Source of the DNA: Diphasiastrum complanatum
Taxonomy: Eukaryota; Streptophyta; Lycopodiopsida; Lycopodiales; Lycopodiaceae
Assembly: GCA_029204225.1 (NCBI GenBank)
Contig: CM055107.1
Span: forward strand, 29,785,410 to 29,849,409
DNA: 64,000 nucleotides
Direction of reading: 5' to 3'
Part shown: piece by piece, positions 1 to 13,044 of the stretch
Layout of the letters: each line of letters begins with the position of its first letter
How positions within the stretch are numbered: the stretch's first letter is position 1
Program-made: the position numbers and the translations under genes
Notes under the pieces: generated by a model
Databases searched by the model: none
Seen by the model: only the letters and a program-made list of their open reading frames with translations
What the model was told of the DNA's origin: nothing

Positions 1-300
1 TGTTGTGGCATTCCACAACTGATTGTGGAAGTTTCTTAGATAGATATATAGCACATTCTCAATGCAAACCTCCAAGCAAATGGCTCTCAGATTTCTGATT
101 TTGCGTTTCTCCAAATCAGAAGAGGATTCTTTCATCCAATGTATAAGGTCATGGTTTGAGATCCTGAATTCAGTCATCTTATAGGTTAATCCAGTCATTC
201 CTGCTTGCACGAGATTCAAATGTTGTGGTTATTCTTTCGAGAAAAGCTTTGAAAGGAATTTTGTTAATATGTGTCATACTCAATTCATTTATATCTACAG

Positions 301-587
301 ACAGGTTCCCAAACAAAACGGCTGCGTGAAGCATTCTTTCATGCAAAGGCAATGGAGCCTCAGATGCGGTTGCTAGCCACATTGTCAATATCAGACTTAG
401 AGCACCCTACTTGTAAGCGCATATATTGCGTTGCTCATATTTGTCAATATTGATTCTAGTCAATTTGCAGGATGATTTGAACTTAAAATGAATTCACCCC
501 ATTTCATGCATTCTAATTTTGTTTGGCACAGTTCTCATCTGTTTATTCAAGAGATTACGAAGTGAAACTGGCCTTCCTGGCTTGTAG
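301..587 (+). CDS. Candidate last two exons of an unidentified gene
   Basis: A coding-looking exon at 301-412 follows an acceptor (tatctacag) and ends at a good donor (gtaagc at 413). It encodes about 37 residues including the stretch LREAFFHAKAMEPQMRLLAT. It ends in phase 1, and an acceptor at 530-531 (ggcacag) opens a second exon at 532 that stays in frame for 18 residues and stops with TAG at 585-587. The predicted C-terminus would read ...SDLEHPT then FLICLFKRLRS. I do not recognise the protein. The composition is more gene-like than the surrounding AT-rich DNA, and any 5' part lies left of the window. A chance open stretch is possible. Confidence 0.35.
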
Positions 588-3500
588 AATGCTATTTTTC
601 ATAGAATTCAAAAACGGAGGCAGAGGATGGACTTAGCTCTATATAAGCTATTTCCTTCTCTCGATCTAGTGATACATACTCTCGCACACACAAACTGAAA
701 CTTCCAGCTACCTTGACCCGTTATGAATAGACTTCATTGCCTCATTACTGAAGATATGATATACGGAAAAACTTCTGGAAAATGGGCATTTATATATCGT
801 AAACATTAAAAACAGATTATTGCTGATGGGAAAAATATAAAAATTTAATAAAGAATTACATCTCGCATGGCCTTTTATGCTTTGTGCATAGCTCTCTTGA
901 AGTTTGACGCATGGACATTGTTTTGCAAACAGCTTGAGAAAAAATGTTGGATGACACATGCACATACACATACATACTTCATGTAGTTGTTCAAGATGGT
1001 ACATCAGAATATGTTTATATAAACATTTTAACAAAAATTCCAATAGAATCTTTCTTTATTTTGTTGTTGCATCTAGTGATTGAATGATTTACTTGCACAA
1101 GAAAATAATTTTTTTAATCTACCGCTTGAAATACACCATCTTCCATTTGCATGCTCAGTACCAAAAACAAACATTTTGAGACTCATGTATATTACACAAT
1201 GATTTATAGCACGATGGACAAGAGCTTGGCTTGTTGATTTACCCATCTAAGTTTGACTTACCATATGAGCATGCGAGAACATTGTGTACTTGTGGGATGA
1301 GTGGATCCACGCATTGTGTACCCATGCTAAGTTTGACTTATACCTCTGCTGGATTTGCTCTTAATGTGCAGTAGCACGGGTTTGCTTTTTTAGTGATACT
1401 CATGAGCGGATTGATTCATCTTTGGGATGCGTGGAATAAGTGGATGCGGCTTTCATTTGGGGCCTTGTTGATATGCAAACAAAAGTTGATGGTTGCCCTT
1501 GAAGCCTTTTGTTATTTGGACAAAACTTGAAGTTTGCTCTTTGAGACAATTGGCCCTTCAAGATTGATGTTCTTATCTTGTTTGTTTACCTTGCCCTTTG
1601 AGCACAATCTATTTGTAAATCTTTGTGAATGTTGTCGATAGTTTGCTAGTTTTGGGTCTCATGTCCAACTAGAAATTCTACTTATTTTATTTAGCTTGCA
1701 GAACCAACTTGTCCTTCTTTGAATGGTCTTTAACTAAATGTTTATATTCTCGAGACTTGCTTTGGCTATTTGATTTGAGCACATGTACGAAAAAATACCT
1801 ATGCAATCTTTATAAGATTTTGATGATAGAAATAATGGAGCAGATTCCAAGGCTCTCTTCAAACTCTCAACATTTATATCTATCCAACTCTTCAAAAGTA
1901 TCAGTATGACTCTAACCAATGGCGACAAATCAGTTGGAGTGTGATCTAGAAAGTTAATTTTATTTAGTAATTTGAGCATAGTGGGATCCCTAAGCATAAA
2001 AGCTCATTTTGAACTTCTAAATGACATCTCTATAATGAGATTTGTAGCAATAAGAAAAATGTTTATTCTTACTTGTGATGCATTGTGCAATTTGTTCATG
2101 TTGTATCTCTATACTTCGAATTTATTGTTCCCTTATCCTTTGTGCAACAATTTGTATCTAGTCGGTTTCATTTTATTTACTTTGTTGTCTCTTTTTTTTT
2201 GTATGGTCCGAGCATCAATTGTATCTCATTTTGTGTTAAACCATTTGAATGTGTTGCTTTTTCTTTTGGTTGCTCCAAAAACTTTGTGTTAGTGCCTATG
2301 AGAGTTTGTGCCCTTCTTCAGATTAAGCAATGCCAAGGGTGTTGAGATTCGAGTGTCTAGCTATAAAATTAATTCCATTTGAAATTTTCTCTCCCAAGAT
2401 TCTAACAAATTATCTCTCGTTTTTTTAAAACAAATTGGAATTTGGAAGTGATGGCTTTTGAGTATCAAAGGGGCCCATTTTTGCTAATGTGGGATTTTCC
2501 TTTTTGTTCAAACAAGTCTCTCTTGCTCAAAATTATTTTGGTGAGGAATTCAAAGAGTGGGCACTAATAGGCGGAAGTGACAAACATTCCATAAGACATT
2601 GGTGAAGGTAATATTAGAGTGGTTAATTGAAAGAGAGCACTTTCTTATAAATTTCTTAGTGAACGATGTTGACGGAGGTCATTATTCAACTGCCTGAAAC
2701 GTAGTGTGTAGGAGACATTGGAAGAATCAGGTAGTTTTAAATTTCCTAGTTTGAAAGTGGTTAAGCATATATAATCTTAGTTGACCTGATTGACTTTATT
2801 GTTCCAAAGAAATTTCCTAAAGAATCCAAACATGAGTTGATAGTATGAGCTTGGCATTGACCAAATGAAGAGAAAATATGTATCAGAACACAATTAATCT
2901 AGCTACAAAAGCTCATGGAGGTGAAATTGCAACACTTCAATTTTTGATAGCATTTTGTTCAAGATTCAGGTAAGTTTGTCTTTATTGTCCAGAAAGGCTT
3001 GTATTAGAAATCCTAGGTATTTGATTAAATTTTTATAATTCACAATTTAAGGCCAATAAGAATTGTATTTGGAGAGGAGGGGTTGATATAATGCATCTTT
3101 TTGAAGCTCAAAGAGCTATTGCTTAAAAAGAAGGCACTCAAACAAGCTCGAAGAGTTGCCAACGACTAATCGTAGAAACTAAAATGTGATTTGTTTGATT
3201 CAAAATTTTAATTAGTGTATTGAAGAAACTATTTTAGGTTCGAAGAAAAAAATGTTTAAGGAGGAGAAAGCTTCGCTCTTTTGAAGATAGCCACACATCA
3301 TTGATGACACCTGCGCTAAGTTGCCAACAAAAGTAATACTGGCCTCAGCTTTGCTAATGACAGCCTATGTATAGAAAACTATTAAAGAGTCTCAATTTAC
3401 ATTATCCCATAAATATTGTACTTGGTATTGTACAAAGACCTCAACAATTGCAAAAAGGAGTAACGTATGACAAAAGAGTGAGACAAGCTCTAGTGGCATC

Positions 3501-3991
3501 ATCAAAATGAATCTGTCAAGTGAACTCATGATGGAGTTGGAGGGAGCCACTATAGCAAAGGAGGCTGAACACACATTACAAAGGCTCTATGAATCATGGG
3601 ATATGATCTTGAAGAGTCAAGAATGTGAAATTTCACACGTGTGGGAATGCCCTAAAGTGTGTGATTGATCTCCTAAGCAAGCTTGTGCACTTGTCAATGG
3701 ATTCTAGATTGATTTCCAAGATCTAGCTCAAACAATCAAGGCATAGAGGCAAAGAGAGATGCAATTGTTGATGATCAAAGTTCATACACATGAAAGGAAA
3801 AGCTTCTTGAAAAAACAAAGTGAAATTAAGCTCCTCTCCTCGGGTAGAGAGAGAATAGAGCAAATTCCAACTCGTGAAGAGAAAAGAGACAACAAGCAAA
3901 TCTCACCAAAAAGTTTGACTCAAAAACTCAACTTGCATAATGATCATAAGGAGAAGTACATATAGAGTTTGTGGAGATCCCTCCTTGCATG

Positions 3992-4106
3992 CTATTGGAA
4001 CCCTAATCATAGTCTCTTCAATTCTATTGGACCCTTAATCATAGCCTCTTCAATTCTATTGGACCCCTAATCAAGATCTCTTGTTTCCTATTGGACCCCT
4101 TGACCA
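3992..4106. repeat. 32-bp tandem repeat, about 3.5 units
   Basis: Units begin with ctattgga at 3992, 4024, 4056 and 4088, an exact 32-bp period. They share a ccctaatca core with a few substitutions. The last unit is partial. Confidence 0.85.
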
Positions 4107-5085
4107 AGGCCGACTCTTTGACTTCATCACTCCTCAAATTACATTATCACAAGTGTCAAAACCCTATTCATGTGCCTATGTAGCTCAAGATTGCATCATG
4201 ACTCACTTTTGGCTCAATAGAGGCATCACATGTGGATTTTGCCAATTTGCCATCTATGCCAATTTTTGGCCCTATCACAACTCTACACAAAGAAGATTGA
4301 CATAAAAACGTTATGAAACCCCTAAAGCTATGATAAACTATTTTACACATGTGGGAACATGCTCCACACATGTGAAATGTACTCACAAACATAAAAGACA
4401 TAAAATTGCCAAGCTAGAATTTTTCCAATTTTTCACAAAGAAGAGGCACCCACCTTGAAGGAACTACATAGTGAGTTGGTGAGCAAGGAATTTCAACATA
4501 CCAACATGCACGCAAGGGGGATGCTTCAACAAATCAACTCAAAGGACAATGAAGAAGTCTTCTTCATCAAAGAGTAGGGAATGATAAGAGCCAAATGGGA
4601 CAACAAGAAAACATCCAACCTCATTAAGGAAGGGTGTACTCTCTCACATGAAAATAACATGAACAAATTTCAAGTTTAATATTTGCATTGTGGGGAATCT
4701 ATTCTTTATGCTAGTTGATATTTTATGATGCATCAAGAGACAATTAGTGGTTGTGATAATCTAGGAAATAACATAAATAATGTTAGTGATGGCATTTTCA
4801 CGTATGGTGCTAAAATGGTTTACTTTGATGCAAACATGCTTAGCCAAGGAGGGTAATATGTCTTGTCTTGAATCTTTCAATCCAAGTTCAAATGATTATT
4901 TTGGTGGGAATAAAGATGTCATTTTGCAACAAGCAAAGATGCATGTGTCTTATAAGGGTGCAGAAAAAGAAGATAATTTTTATGCATCAAGAAATGGTCA
5001 AGGTATATCATGAAAGAGAGTTCGATTTCGACTCTTGGTTTGATCTTGTTTAGTTAAAAATGTCAATATGCTATATGATGTTTTA

Positions 5086-5109
5086 GGCTAGCATATCGAC
5101 ATGCTAGCC
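5086..5109. repeat. Short perfect hairpin
   Basis: Arms ggctagcat (5086-5094) and atgctagcc (5101-5109) are perfect complements around a 6-nt loop. No gene context. Confidence 0.6.
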
Positions 5110-5646
5110 TTTAGGGCTCCTTCAAAAACATTATAGTAAACATAGACCTTTTTTCAAAAGGTAAAAAGTGTCTTTTGATGGGCCTATTTAAAATTTGATA
5201 CATAGTGGGATTTTTAATTACATAACACACTTATTATTTATAAAAAGTCAAGACGTGGCATGAAAAGCGTAACACACTATGTGCTACATTTCTGTTGATG
5301 AGTCATGGAAAGAAACTCGCAAAATGCATAGAAACTTACTTGCAAAGTGCCAAAGTGAAAAATAAAGGGAAGATCTTAATTTTGAAGAGTCAATTCCTAG
5401 AGTTGCTAATTTTGTAAATGTTAATGAGGTTATATTATTAAAATCCAACAACTAATCTAAGGCGTGCGCCTAGGAGAGCAAATAATTTTTTCTCCTAACC
5501 TTGATAGGGTGGCTTCTATTTTTTAATATTCTAAACTTGGTAGATGTTTGGTGAATATCGGTTTGGACCAGAAAGATGAAGATTTGATTATGGATTTTGC
5601 CGATGACCAATAAGAGAAGTATTTGATCAACAAAGGTTGGATGGGT

Positions 5647-6088
5647 TGTTATGGACTCATCTCATTATATTCGTTGTGTCCTACTTAGCTTATTATATTC
5701 ATTGTGTCCTACTTTATCACTTTTAGTTTATTAATTTATGCATAAGCAAGCTTCAAGCCCTTTATTATTCATTAATTTGTTCTATGATTGATTACAAGGG
5801 TATAGAGTGGAGGGTTGTAAACCTAGTAAGGGGATTGCACTATTGTCCCTCCTAACATAAATTGCTAATTAAGTAACTAGCCTAGCTTGTAGTGGAAGTT
5901 ACGTAAGGTCCCATGAAGATTCCTTTTTAGGGCTTTGAGTAGACATTTAGTCTAAGCTAGGATTACGTCAGCCATGGCTTGTAAGGCTTTGGGCCAGATC
6001 TCATTTGATGTATCTCAACTATTCTTGTAGGGATGAGCCTTTGTTGTCTCATTTCTAATCTACAAGTTTCATTGTATATACATATGTA

Positions 6089-6187
<99 letters not shown>

Positions 6188-6212
6188 ATATTAATGTCTA
6201 TGAATTCGTTCA
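5647..6212 (+). repeat. Candidate LTR followed by a degenerate PBS
   Basis: The segment starts TGTTATGG after a purine-rich run and ends in CA at 6211-6212. It is followed four bases later by TTGGTATCGCGC, which resembles the initiator tRNA-Met primer site TGGTATCAGAGC used by copia elements. A (TG)45 tract lies near its 3' end. No second copy was found in the window, so the call rests on termini and PBS only. Confidence 0.35.
6093..6182. repeat. (TG)45 microsatellite
   Basis: Uninterrupted TG dinucleotides over 90 nt, preceded by a short TATG/TATA run. Confidence 0.98.
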
Positions 6213-7893
6213 TTACTTGGTATCGCGCTTCCTTGGGCAACTTATGCAAAAAAAATTGCTTGAAGGATGCTAGCATCCTACTCTTTGCTGAATTTTTTGC
6301 TCATTTGCATTTTCACCATAGTAGCCCCTGTGCCCTATTATTGGAGGCTGGCGCACCATTTCTCGCTCACTTTTATACTATACTTGAATGAATTTCCTCT
6401 ATTTTTCAGCTCCATCAGTGCCCATTATTCAACTCCATTTGCAACACCTCTCCTAAGTAGGTTTGACTATTTCAAAGGTGGCACTTAGTTCAGAATCATC
6501 TTTGTGGCATCTAATGTTTTCTTGTCTAGCACCCTACTTTAAAAAGACTTGGACATTATTTTTTTGCCACTCGCTTGTTGAGTTTCTCTACCACTCTTGG
6601 GTAGCTTCTTTAGATTCTTTTTTTTAAAAAGTTTTTGTAATATCATATTCGAGCATACACTAGCCTCTTTGCAGACAACTTAACTAGCTTGTCATGCTTG
6701 AACACAATATCTTAAAATTTTTTTTGATTAATTTGTTTTTGTGATATTGAATCCTAGCAAAGTAGCCTATTTGCACATTTGATATCATTGGCCACTTATG
6801 AGGTTGGAACTTCTATAGGACCTAAGCATTTGAGATTTTGAGTAACGTGCGGTGTCACTTGTAACTGTCAAGAAAGAGATGTGCTTGTCCAATGATGAGA
6901 TTTTAGATGTAATGTATGCATTTCTTTTAGACATGATTCAACATTCTCAAGACACTTTTTCTCTTAAGACTGACTTGCACATTGACATGGATGCAGAAGT
7001 GGTAATTCTTGTTCTTCCCAATTGAAGATGCATTGCCTTGCAACCTTCTGAGTTACAACCCATATCTTTTCATCTCATAAATCGCAGGATTCTAAATCAC
7101 ACTTAATCATTAAAAGACATTGGAGTGTATGTCGAACACAACTCATGAAATATAAGAATCATTTTAAAATCTTTTTTCCAAGGAAAATTGTTGGATCTTA
7201 AAAATATTCTTTCAGTTTGATTTTTAACATAAATATGAGCTATCCAAACTATGTGATCAATCAAGTAATTATAGACAGAAGGCATACCAAAACCATTTCA
7301 ATATCTATCTTCAACTACATGAACATCTATGCAATCATCTAGAATAAAATCTAGAGATTATAGAGTTCTGCTGAAATCCCAACTAAATTAAGTAGTTGTT
7401 CTTGATGTTTGTTAAACTTTGTCATCCAATATGAGCTCACTGGGAAACAAACAATAACTTAGAGTCTATTTCCTATTCGAGAAATACTCTACAACAAGAT
7501 TTTTCTATATTCTATGCACATAACTTTTACTAATGAATCTTGATGACTCACAAATTATGTGTCTTATAAACAATATATATTAAAACAAACAATTCTTAGT
7601 GAAGCCTCTTCACACTGTTCTCTTGAACAATTAGCTTTATTCAAGAGTAAACCAACTACTCAAGTTAATTGCTAATGATTCAAAAATCTCAAATGTCTAG
7701 ATGTAGGCCAACTAGTATAACACCACATTAAGAACCTCTTCTAAACCATCAGTAAGTTAATAAATTATCCTTTCACATACAAAGGACCATTAATCTACAA
7801 GTAATTGTTTCGAAGATTACTTTTTCACATGTCTATGTTCATTGCCCAATTTACAATTCTAGCCTATGCCAAAAGCAAAATTCTTTCAATGTT
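6213..7893. other. No gene recognised
   Basis: AT-rich sequence without a convincing coding region. It may be the leader or remnant of the element whose LTR is proposed just upstream, but no gag or pol motif was found. The last five bases before copia A are its target duplication. Confidence 0.55.
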
Positions 7894-7898
7894 GAAGC

Positions 7899-8539
7899 TG
7901 TGAGAAATATCAACTAGTTTAGTCATATTTTGGTTAATTGTCAATATTAGGCCAATATGCATTTTAGACTTAGAGATAAACTTTATGAAAGTTATTTTAG
8001 TCTAAGTTCATTTGAATTACAACTTTTGGAAAGTGTGGGAAAGTTAGAAGGTCAAGTTTGGAAGACAAATTTTAGTGTTTGGTTCATTGAATCTAGTCCA
8101 TATTTTTAGTAGGTTTTTTAATCTAGAAGTTTCTAAGGAGGAAAACCAAATTCAAAAGAGGTCATGGATCTGCTATAAATAGATGTACACATGTGGGAAG
8201 AGAATCACTCTCTCTCTCTCATGCTTATACATGAGTTCTCTGTGGGTTTATATATCCATTTTTGCACTATAGTGTTGATAATATGCAATCTTGTGTGTAG
8301 AATGCAATTTTATGTTATGTATTGGATCCACACGTGTGAAATACAGTACCTTACTGTTATTGTACTGACAGTTCATTTTATCATATATTTGATGTTTGAT
8401 CAAGATCTTATTGAGTTTACATCACTAATGTGTAGTTGATGTTAGATTTCTACATTATCAATGTTGCTAGATGTGTTGACATTCATAACCAAAGATTAAG
8501 GGGAACTAATTGGATCTTAGTGATTCATATTTCTTCACA
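7899..8539 (+). repeat. 5' LTR of copia A
   Basis: 641 bp, TG...CA ends. It carries only a short (CT)n run near 8209-8220 at the site where the 3' LTR has a large CT/CA expansion. It matches 13694-14462 with scattered substitutions. Confidence 0.92.
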
Positions 8540-8551
8540 TGGTATCAGAGC
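8540..8551 (+). promoter_or_regulatory. Primer binding site (initiator tRNA-Met) of copia A
   Basis: TGGTATCAGAGC begins at the base after the LTR end. This is the standard plant copia minus-strand primer site. Confidence 0.9.
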
Positions 8552-9138
8552 TTTTGGTGCAGGTTATTGAAGGATAAGCCATCTTTAGCTAGGATTTGGA
8601 GGAGTTACCAATTCTAGAGTGTGCTAGATTGATATCTACTAAAAAATCAAGCATTTTTCATGTGTAGAATTGATTTTTTGTAAATCAAAACTCAATATAG
8701 GGTTGTGATCTTGAAGTAGGCCGATTTCACACTTCACTTATTGGATTTGGGTGACTTTAATTGCATTAGAAAAGTCTCTTTGAAGGCTACAAGATTCTAT
8801 ATCAAGTTTGTAGCATTCGCATGTAGAATCTACAAGATTCAAGTTTTTGTACTTTTGTCAAAACCCTAAATTTGTTTGGATATCTTATGTTTAAGGTTGC
8901 TGGAATTTTAAGAGTGTGTTTCAAGTTTATAAAGTACAAAAGTTCATGATATTATAGGTTGATCATGTGTTGATCAAGTATCTTCCATTCTATGTGTTGA
9001 TTTTGCTAGGTTTGGTGCAAGAAAGAGATTTGTGAGATTCCATATCTTTGTGATTTCTTCTTGATTTCATTTTTTGACATTCAAGAGAGTGCCTTGTGCA
9101 TTGGAACAAGTTGAAAGAGAAGATCAGGTCATTGCAAT

Positions 9139-9963
9139 ATGGCAACCACAAGTGGAGGCTTTAGTTGGAAAGCAATGATAAGCTTACCTCGAGCAACTAT
9201 TCTACTTGGAAGGTGAGAATGGAGTCTCTCCTTGAGATGAATGAGTTGTTGGACATTGTTGTAGGAGTGGAACAAAGGCCCTTGGCACAACAAGATCAAA
9301 TGAGGTATGACAAGAGAGCTAAAAGAGCTCTACACATGATAAAGATGAATGTTACCAATGAGCTTCTCAAGGAAGTTGGCAAGTGCACATTATCTTTTGA
9401 GGCTTGGGAAGCTTTGAAGCAGCTTTATGAATCCAACTCTACATCAAGAGTAATTACTCTTAGAAGGCAAATCTTTCAAAGCATGCAAAAGAAGGAAGAT
9501 AGTGCTCATGCTTTTGTGTTGAGAGTTAAATCATTTAACGATGGGGTAGCATGTATTGATGAGAGCATTAAGGAGGTAGAACTTGTTCAAGTTGTTCTGA
9601 ATGGCTTGTTGGATGATCATGCTAACCTTGTTCAAAGCTTTGCTATTCAAAGAACCTTTCCAAGCATTGTGGATTTGCAAGAGATTTTGATGAATGAGGA
9701 GTTTAGTCATCAAGCAAGAGGTGGATCTACATCAACATCTCATTATGAAGAGGAGGCTATGTTCATCAAAGGCAAATTCAAGGGCAAAGGTAAAAGCAAA
9801 TGGTCTAAATGGCAAGATCAAGGTGAGACTTCTTCTTTTGGCAAGAAGAAAGATAAAATGCTATTATTGCCACATGAAAGGACATTTTGCTAATGAATGT
9901 TTGAAGAAGCAAAAGATGAAGGTAGCAAGCAAATCAACTTTACTACTAATGATGAGGATCTAG
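9139..9963 (+). pseudogene. copia gag (UBN2-type) with frameshifts
   Basis: The presumed ATG at 9139 opens MATTSGGF and then shifts frame near 9160. The main frame from 9165 carries the copia gag hallmark SSNYSTWKVRMESLL and a helical capsid-like region (LYESNSTSRVITLRRQIF). A second frameshift near 9850 moves the nucleocapsid zinc knuckle CYYCHMKGHFANEC into the 9694-9963 frame. It would package element RNA in a cytoplasmic particle, but this copy cannot encode one continuous protein. Confidence 0.85.
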
Positions 9964-10640
9964 GTGGTTGTTATTCTCTTTTGATGTGTTCTTCAAGTCC
10001 AATATCAAGTGAAGGTGACAAAGATTCATGGTGGATTGATAGTGGAGCTAGTTCACACATGACTAGTCACAAGGAGTTCTTTACTTCTTTGGTCACTTAT
10101 GATGGAGCCAAGAAAGTGATTCACATTGCCAATGGTGGTAAGTGTGTGATTGAAGGTATTGGTTCAATTCTTATTTGTCTTTCTACTAATAGGAAAGCAA
10201 GACTTGATGGTGTTCTTTACATTCCTTCACTTTCAAAGAATTTGCTAAGTGTTGGTCATATGATAGAGAAAGGATACATGGTAAAGTTTGGTGGTGATGC
10301 TTGTTTTTACAAAGGAAGAAATCTTGGTTGCGGGGCAAGAGACAAGGTAGACTTTTCAAGCTTGATGCTTTTGTTATGGCTAACAAAAATAATGGAATGG
10401 AAAAGGAGATTGGTCTCAACTTTCCAAAGTTCTCTTTTAGCATTAATAAGATTGGTGGATCTTATGCAAAGTCTAACAAGCTTCCTTATGCTAGATCTAG
10501 GTCAAGATCTAATATGCTTCTTGGAGATGTTCATCTTTGTGCCAACTTGGCTAGCTATGAGGATAATGATGGTTTTTCAATGGCTCTTTATGGCAAGTTC
10601 AAGCATGCAAAAAAGAGAGTACTTCAATCATCCTTATGTT
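9897..10640 (+). pseudogene. copia protease and start of GAG-pre-integrase region
   Basis: The catalytic motif WWIDSGASSHMT (Asp-Ser-Gly) lies around residue 48 of this frame, followed by typical retropepsin sequence (GVLYIPSLSKNLLSV). Near 10310 the frame shifts into GKRQGRLFKLDAF, the beginning of the GAG-pre-integrase domain. The HHCC motif and integrase core that should follow are absent. Downstream sequence is unrelated to pol. Confidence 0.85.
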
Positions 10641-11244
10641 GAAGGTACTAATGATTTTTTTCATGGCTTCTAATGTTTTTGAGGTTTCTACTTCTTATGA
10701 TGCAATCATTAAATTGGAGTCTTGTAAGGGAAATGGCAATGGAAGATTGGTTTTTGGGAAGATCCAAGGCATGGATCTCACATCTCTTCATCAACTCAAA
10801 GGATTCTATGATTATGGATTGATCACTCATGATCGAGATGGCAAAAGGTTGGTTGGAGAAGACTACATGGAGCAAATCGAGAGGCAATTTCTTCAAGGCA
10901 AGGGAGACCTCATTGGTGAGATTTTTGAGGTTTGTTATGAAATCAAGAGGGCTGGATTTATTAGGTTTGATTCTCATCTTCACCTACTCTACTTCATGTT
11001 GGATGAAAAGTTTGGAATCTATCTTTTGCTTTATGATGGTGGCATTGCTTTCACTAACCTTTGTGGAAATTCAAAATCAAGCATTGATGAGGTCTTGTTG
11101 GATCTAAATCATATTTTTGAGAGGGATATTTCCAGAGGTTCAGGTATGAAGATATTTATATCTTTGATGTTCAAGAGGAAGATCAAGAGGTTGATCTCAA
11201 AAGGCTTCAACAATACAAAAGGAAAGGTGGCAATGTGGAGCTAG
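10636..11244 (+). other. Unrecognised open frame replacing pol in copia A
   Basis: An open frame of about 200 codons contains LESCKGNGNGRLVFGKIQGM and HDRDGKRLVGEDYMEQIERQ. I see no integrase, RT or other known domain. It sits where copia pol should be and may be captured host sequence or chance open reading. No start or function can be supported. Confidence 0.3.
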
Positions 11245-11415
11245 TCAAGAGCATCAAAGGAGGGTCAAATGGCAAAGATCTTTTGGATCTGTTTTTGCAA
11301 GTGTTTGAAAACTCAAGTAAGGTCAAAGTAACAACAAAGAAGTGTTGTTCAAGTTTAATTTACTTGTTCTATCTCATGTTTGAGCAATTTATGTGAACGT
11401 GTGCAAATTGTCAAG

Positions 11416-12987
11416 ATCATTAGGAAAAATTAGAACTCAAAATGGGCCCTTTGTCAAGATGTTTTTTTTTTTTTTTTGACTTCGCACGCTTTCAACGCTT
11501 ATGTGTGCTAATCAATAGTGTCCCTCTGTGACGAACTGTAATAGTGGTTGATGGACGAAAATTGTTTTTGCCTTTCCTCGCCAAATTTTTGTGATTTTCA
11601 AAAATCCCAAAGGGCAGAAAAAATGATTGTGATTGGACCATAGTTACTGCCCGAATACTCTTTTGCTGCCCACATTTGTACACTCGAGGTCGATTTGACA
11701 TCAATAGTCATAAACTGTAGCCAACTAATCCTTGTAGTTTAGGAATTTCTTGTCATTCTTAGGTATATCTCTCATTTCCTTCATTCTCTCTGTTCTTAGC
11801 TTCCATAGACATATTTGGAATTGTCATTCATAGGTATATCTCTCATTCTCTTCATTCTCTCCGTTCTCAACTTGCGTAGACATATTTTAAACTAATGGCT
11901 ACACATAATCAAAGACCAAGAGGAACCATTGATGTAATTAATATGTGCAATGAAAAAAATGTAGAAGATCAATAGATACCAAGAATATATCATAAATATC
12001 AATGGATCTTGATGCATCATTCCTCAAAAGGCTCTTTCCGAAAAAGAAAAAGATCAGATAGCATATATAGAAGCTCTCGGAAAGGTAGGATAATGGATTT
12101 CAAAGTATCAGTTGCTATCACGGAAGTTTTAGTTCAGCATGCTTATCTTCACAAAGAGCTGAACATTCAAGATTTGAATCCAAATGATAGAAGAAAATGC
12201 AATTGTAAGTATATGATTAGTATGTACATATCCAGATTAAATTTCTTTAGTATTAGCATTTTCTTTATATTAAAATTTTCTTACGATATTTTTGTTGGTT
12301 TTGCAGATTTGTATCCATCAAATTTCGTTGAATGGCAATTAGTTCAATCGATTGCAGGAATAATTGATGTCATACATTCTGATATCAGTATTTTACAATA
12401 TAAATGTCATTATTTAAAATCCCTTTTAGAGTCAGGAGTGTGTTTTTATGATCACACCTATATTCAAGATAAAAATAGTTTAGTGGGTAGATTAGAGCGA
12501 CATCCTCTACCAGATTTTTCGAGTGAGGAATGGATTTATCTAGATTCAGCAATTTCAGAAAGTTTTTGATCTAGACTTTATATGGATATTCAGAGTATAT
12601 TAAAATGTAGCATTGGTTCAAAAAACAATAGATCAAGTTGGTATTTACCTTTTTCTATTTTTGTTGATTTGTTTTCCAAATGCAATGTTCGACGATGAAA
12701 ACAATGTTTATTCGTAAGGACTTGAGTGATGAAATAATCGCCAAGTTGTTGGATGACGGTTGGGGTACGAAACAAAATCAGCAAGTTGGCATGTAGAGAA
12801 GTTATTACATTTCATGCTTAACTAACTAATGCCTGAAGTTAACCATATTAGTTAAACGACGGGCAAGGCTGGCAACTCGGAAAACGAAGACCAAAAGTTA
12901 CCGGTTCACATTCTCTCTCTACGTAACCTCTCTCTAAAGTAAAATGTCTTAAAGGGCCCATTTTGAGCCCATATTTCCCCTAATGAT
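11416..12987. mobile_element. Candidate TIR-flanked insertion inside copia A
   Basis: 37-bp ends at 11416-11452 and 12951-12987 are inverted copies of each other with about 31 of 37 positions matching. The innermost 16 bp (caaaatgggccct core) are perfect. Inside are an oligo-T run, a promoter-like leader containing a duplicated ~75-bp segment (about 11745-11890), and an intron-containing ORF. I could not find a clean target-site duplication, so it could be a degraded DNA transposon or another inverted structure. Confidence 0.4.
12009..12569 (+). CDS. Hypothetical protein with an apparent intron, inside the TIR insert
   Basis: A basic N-terminal segment (GSFRKRKRSD) is followed by about 60 residues and then a textbook intron. 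The donor gtaagt is at 12205, the branch/pyrimidine-rich stretch follows, and the acceptor gttttgcag ends at 12306. The intron is 102 nt, in frame and without stops, so both spliced and unspliced forms stay open. The downstream exon reads SNFVEWQLVQSIAGIIDVIH and ends FSSEEWIYLDSAISESF at 12569. An upstream frame from ATG 11895 (MATHNQRPRGTIDVINM) is interrupted by a stop. I do not recognise the family. It may be a captured host gene fragment. Confidence 0.4.
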   Translation: MMHHSSKGSFRKRKRSDSIYRSSRKGRIMDFKVSVAITEVLVQHAYLHKELNIQDLNPNDRRKCNCKYMISMYISRLNFFSISIFFILKFSYDIFVGFADLYPSNFVEWQLVQSIAGIIDVIHSDISILQYKCHYLKSLLESGVCFYDHTYIQDKNSLVGRLERHPLPDFSSEEWIYLDSAISESF

Positions 12988-13044
12988 GGTCAAACTAGTT
13001 AAATTGTTTTACATCAATTTGATGTTGAAGTTGTACTAGCATTC

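Larger units (their letters stand above)
588..5646. other. AT-rich intergenic stretch, no gene recognised
   Basis: No open reading frame here resembles a known family on either strand. The text reads like decayed retroelement DNA, with scattered duplicated phrases such as a repeated 'aagtttgactta' around 1245-1345. No clear LTR pair, tRNA or transposase motif was seen. Two small structures (the 32-bp tandem repeat and a short hairpin) are listed separately. Confidence 0.6.
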
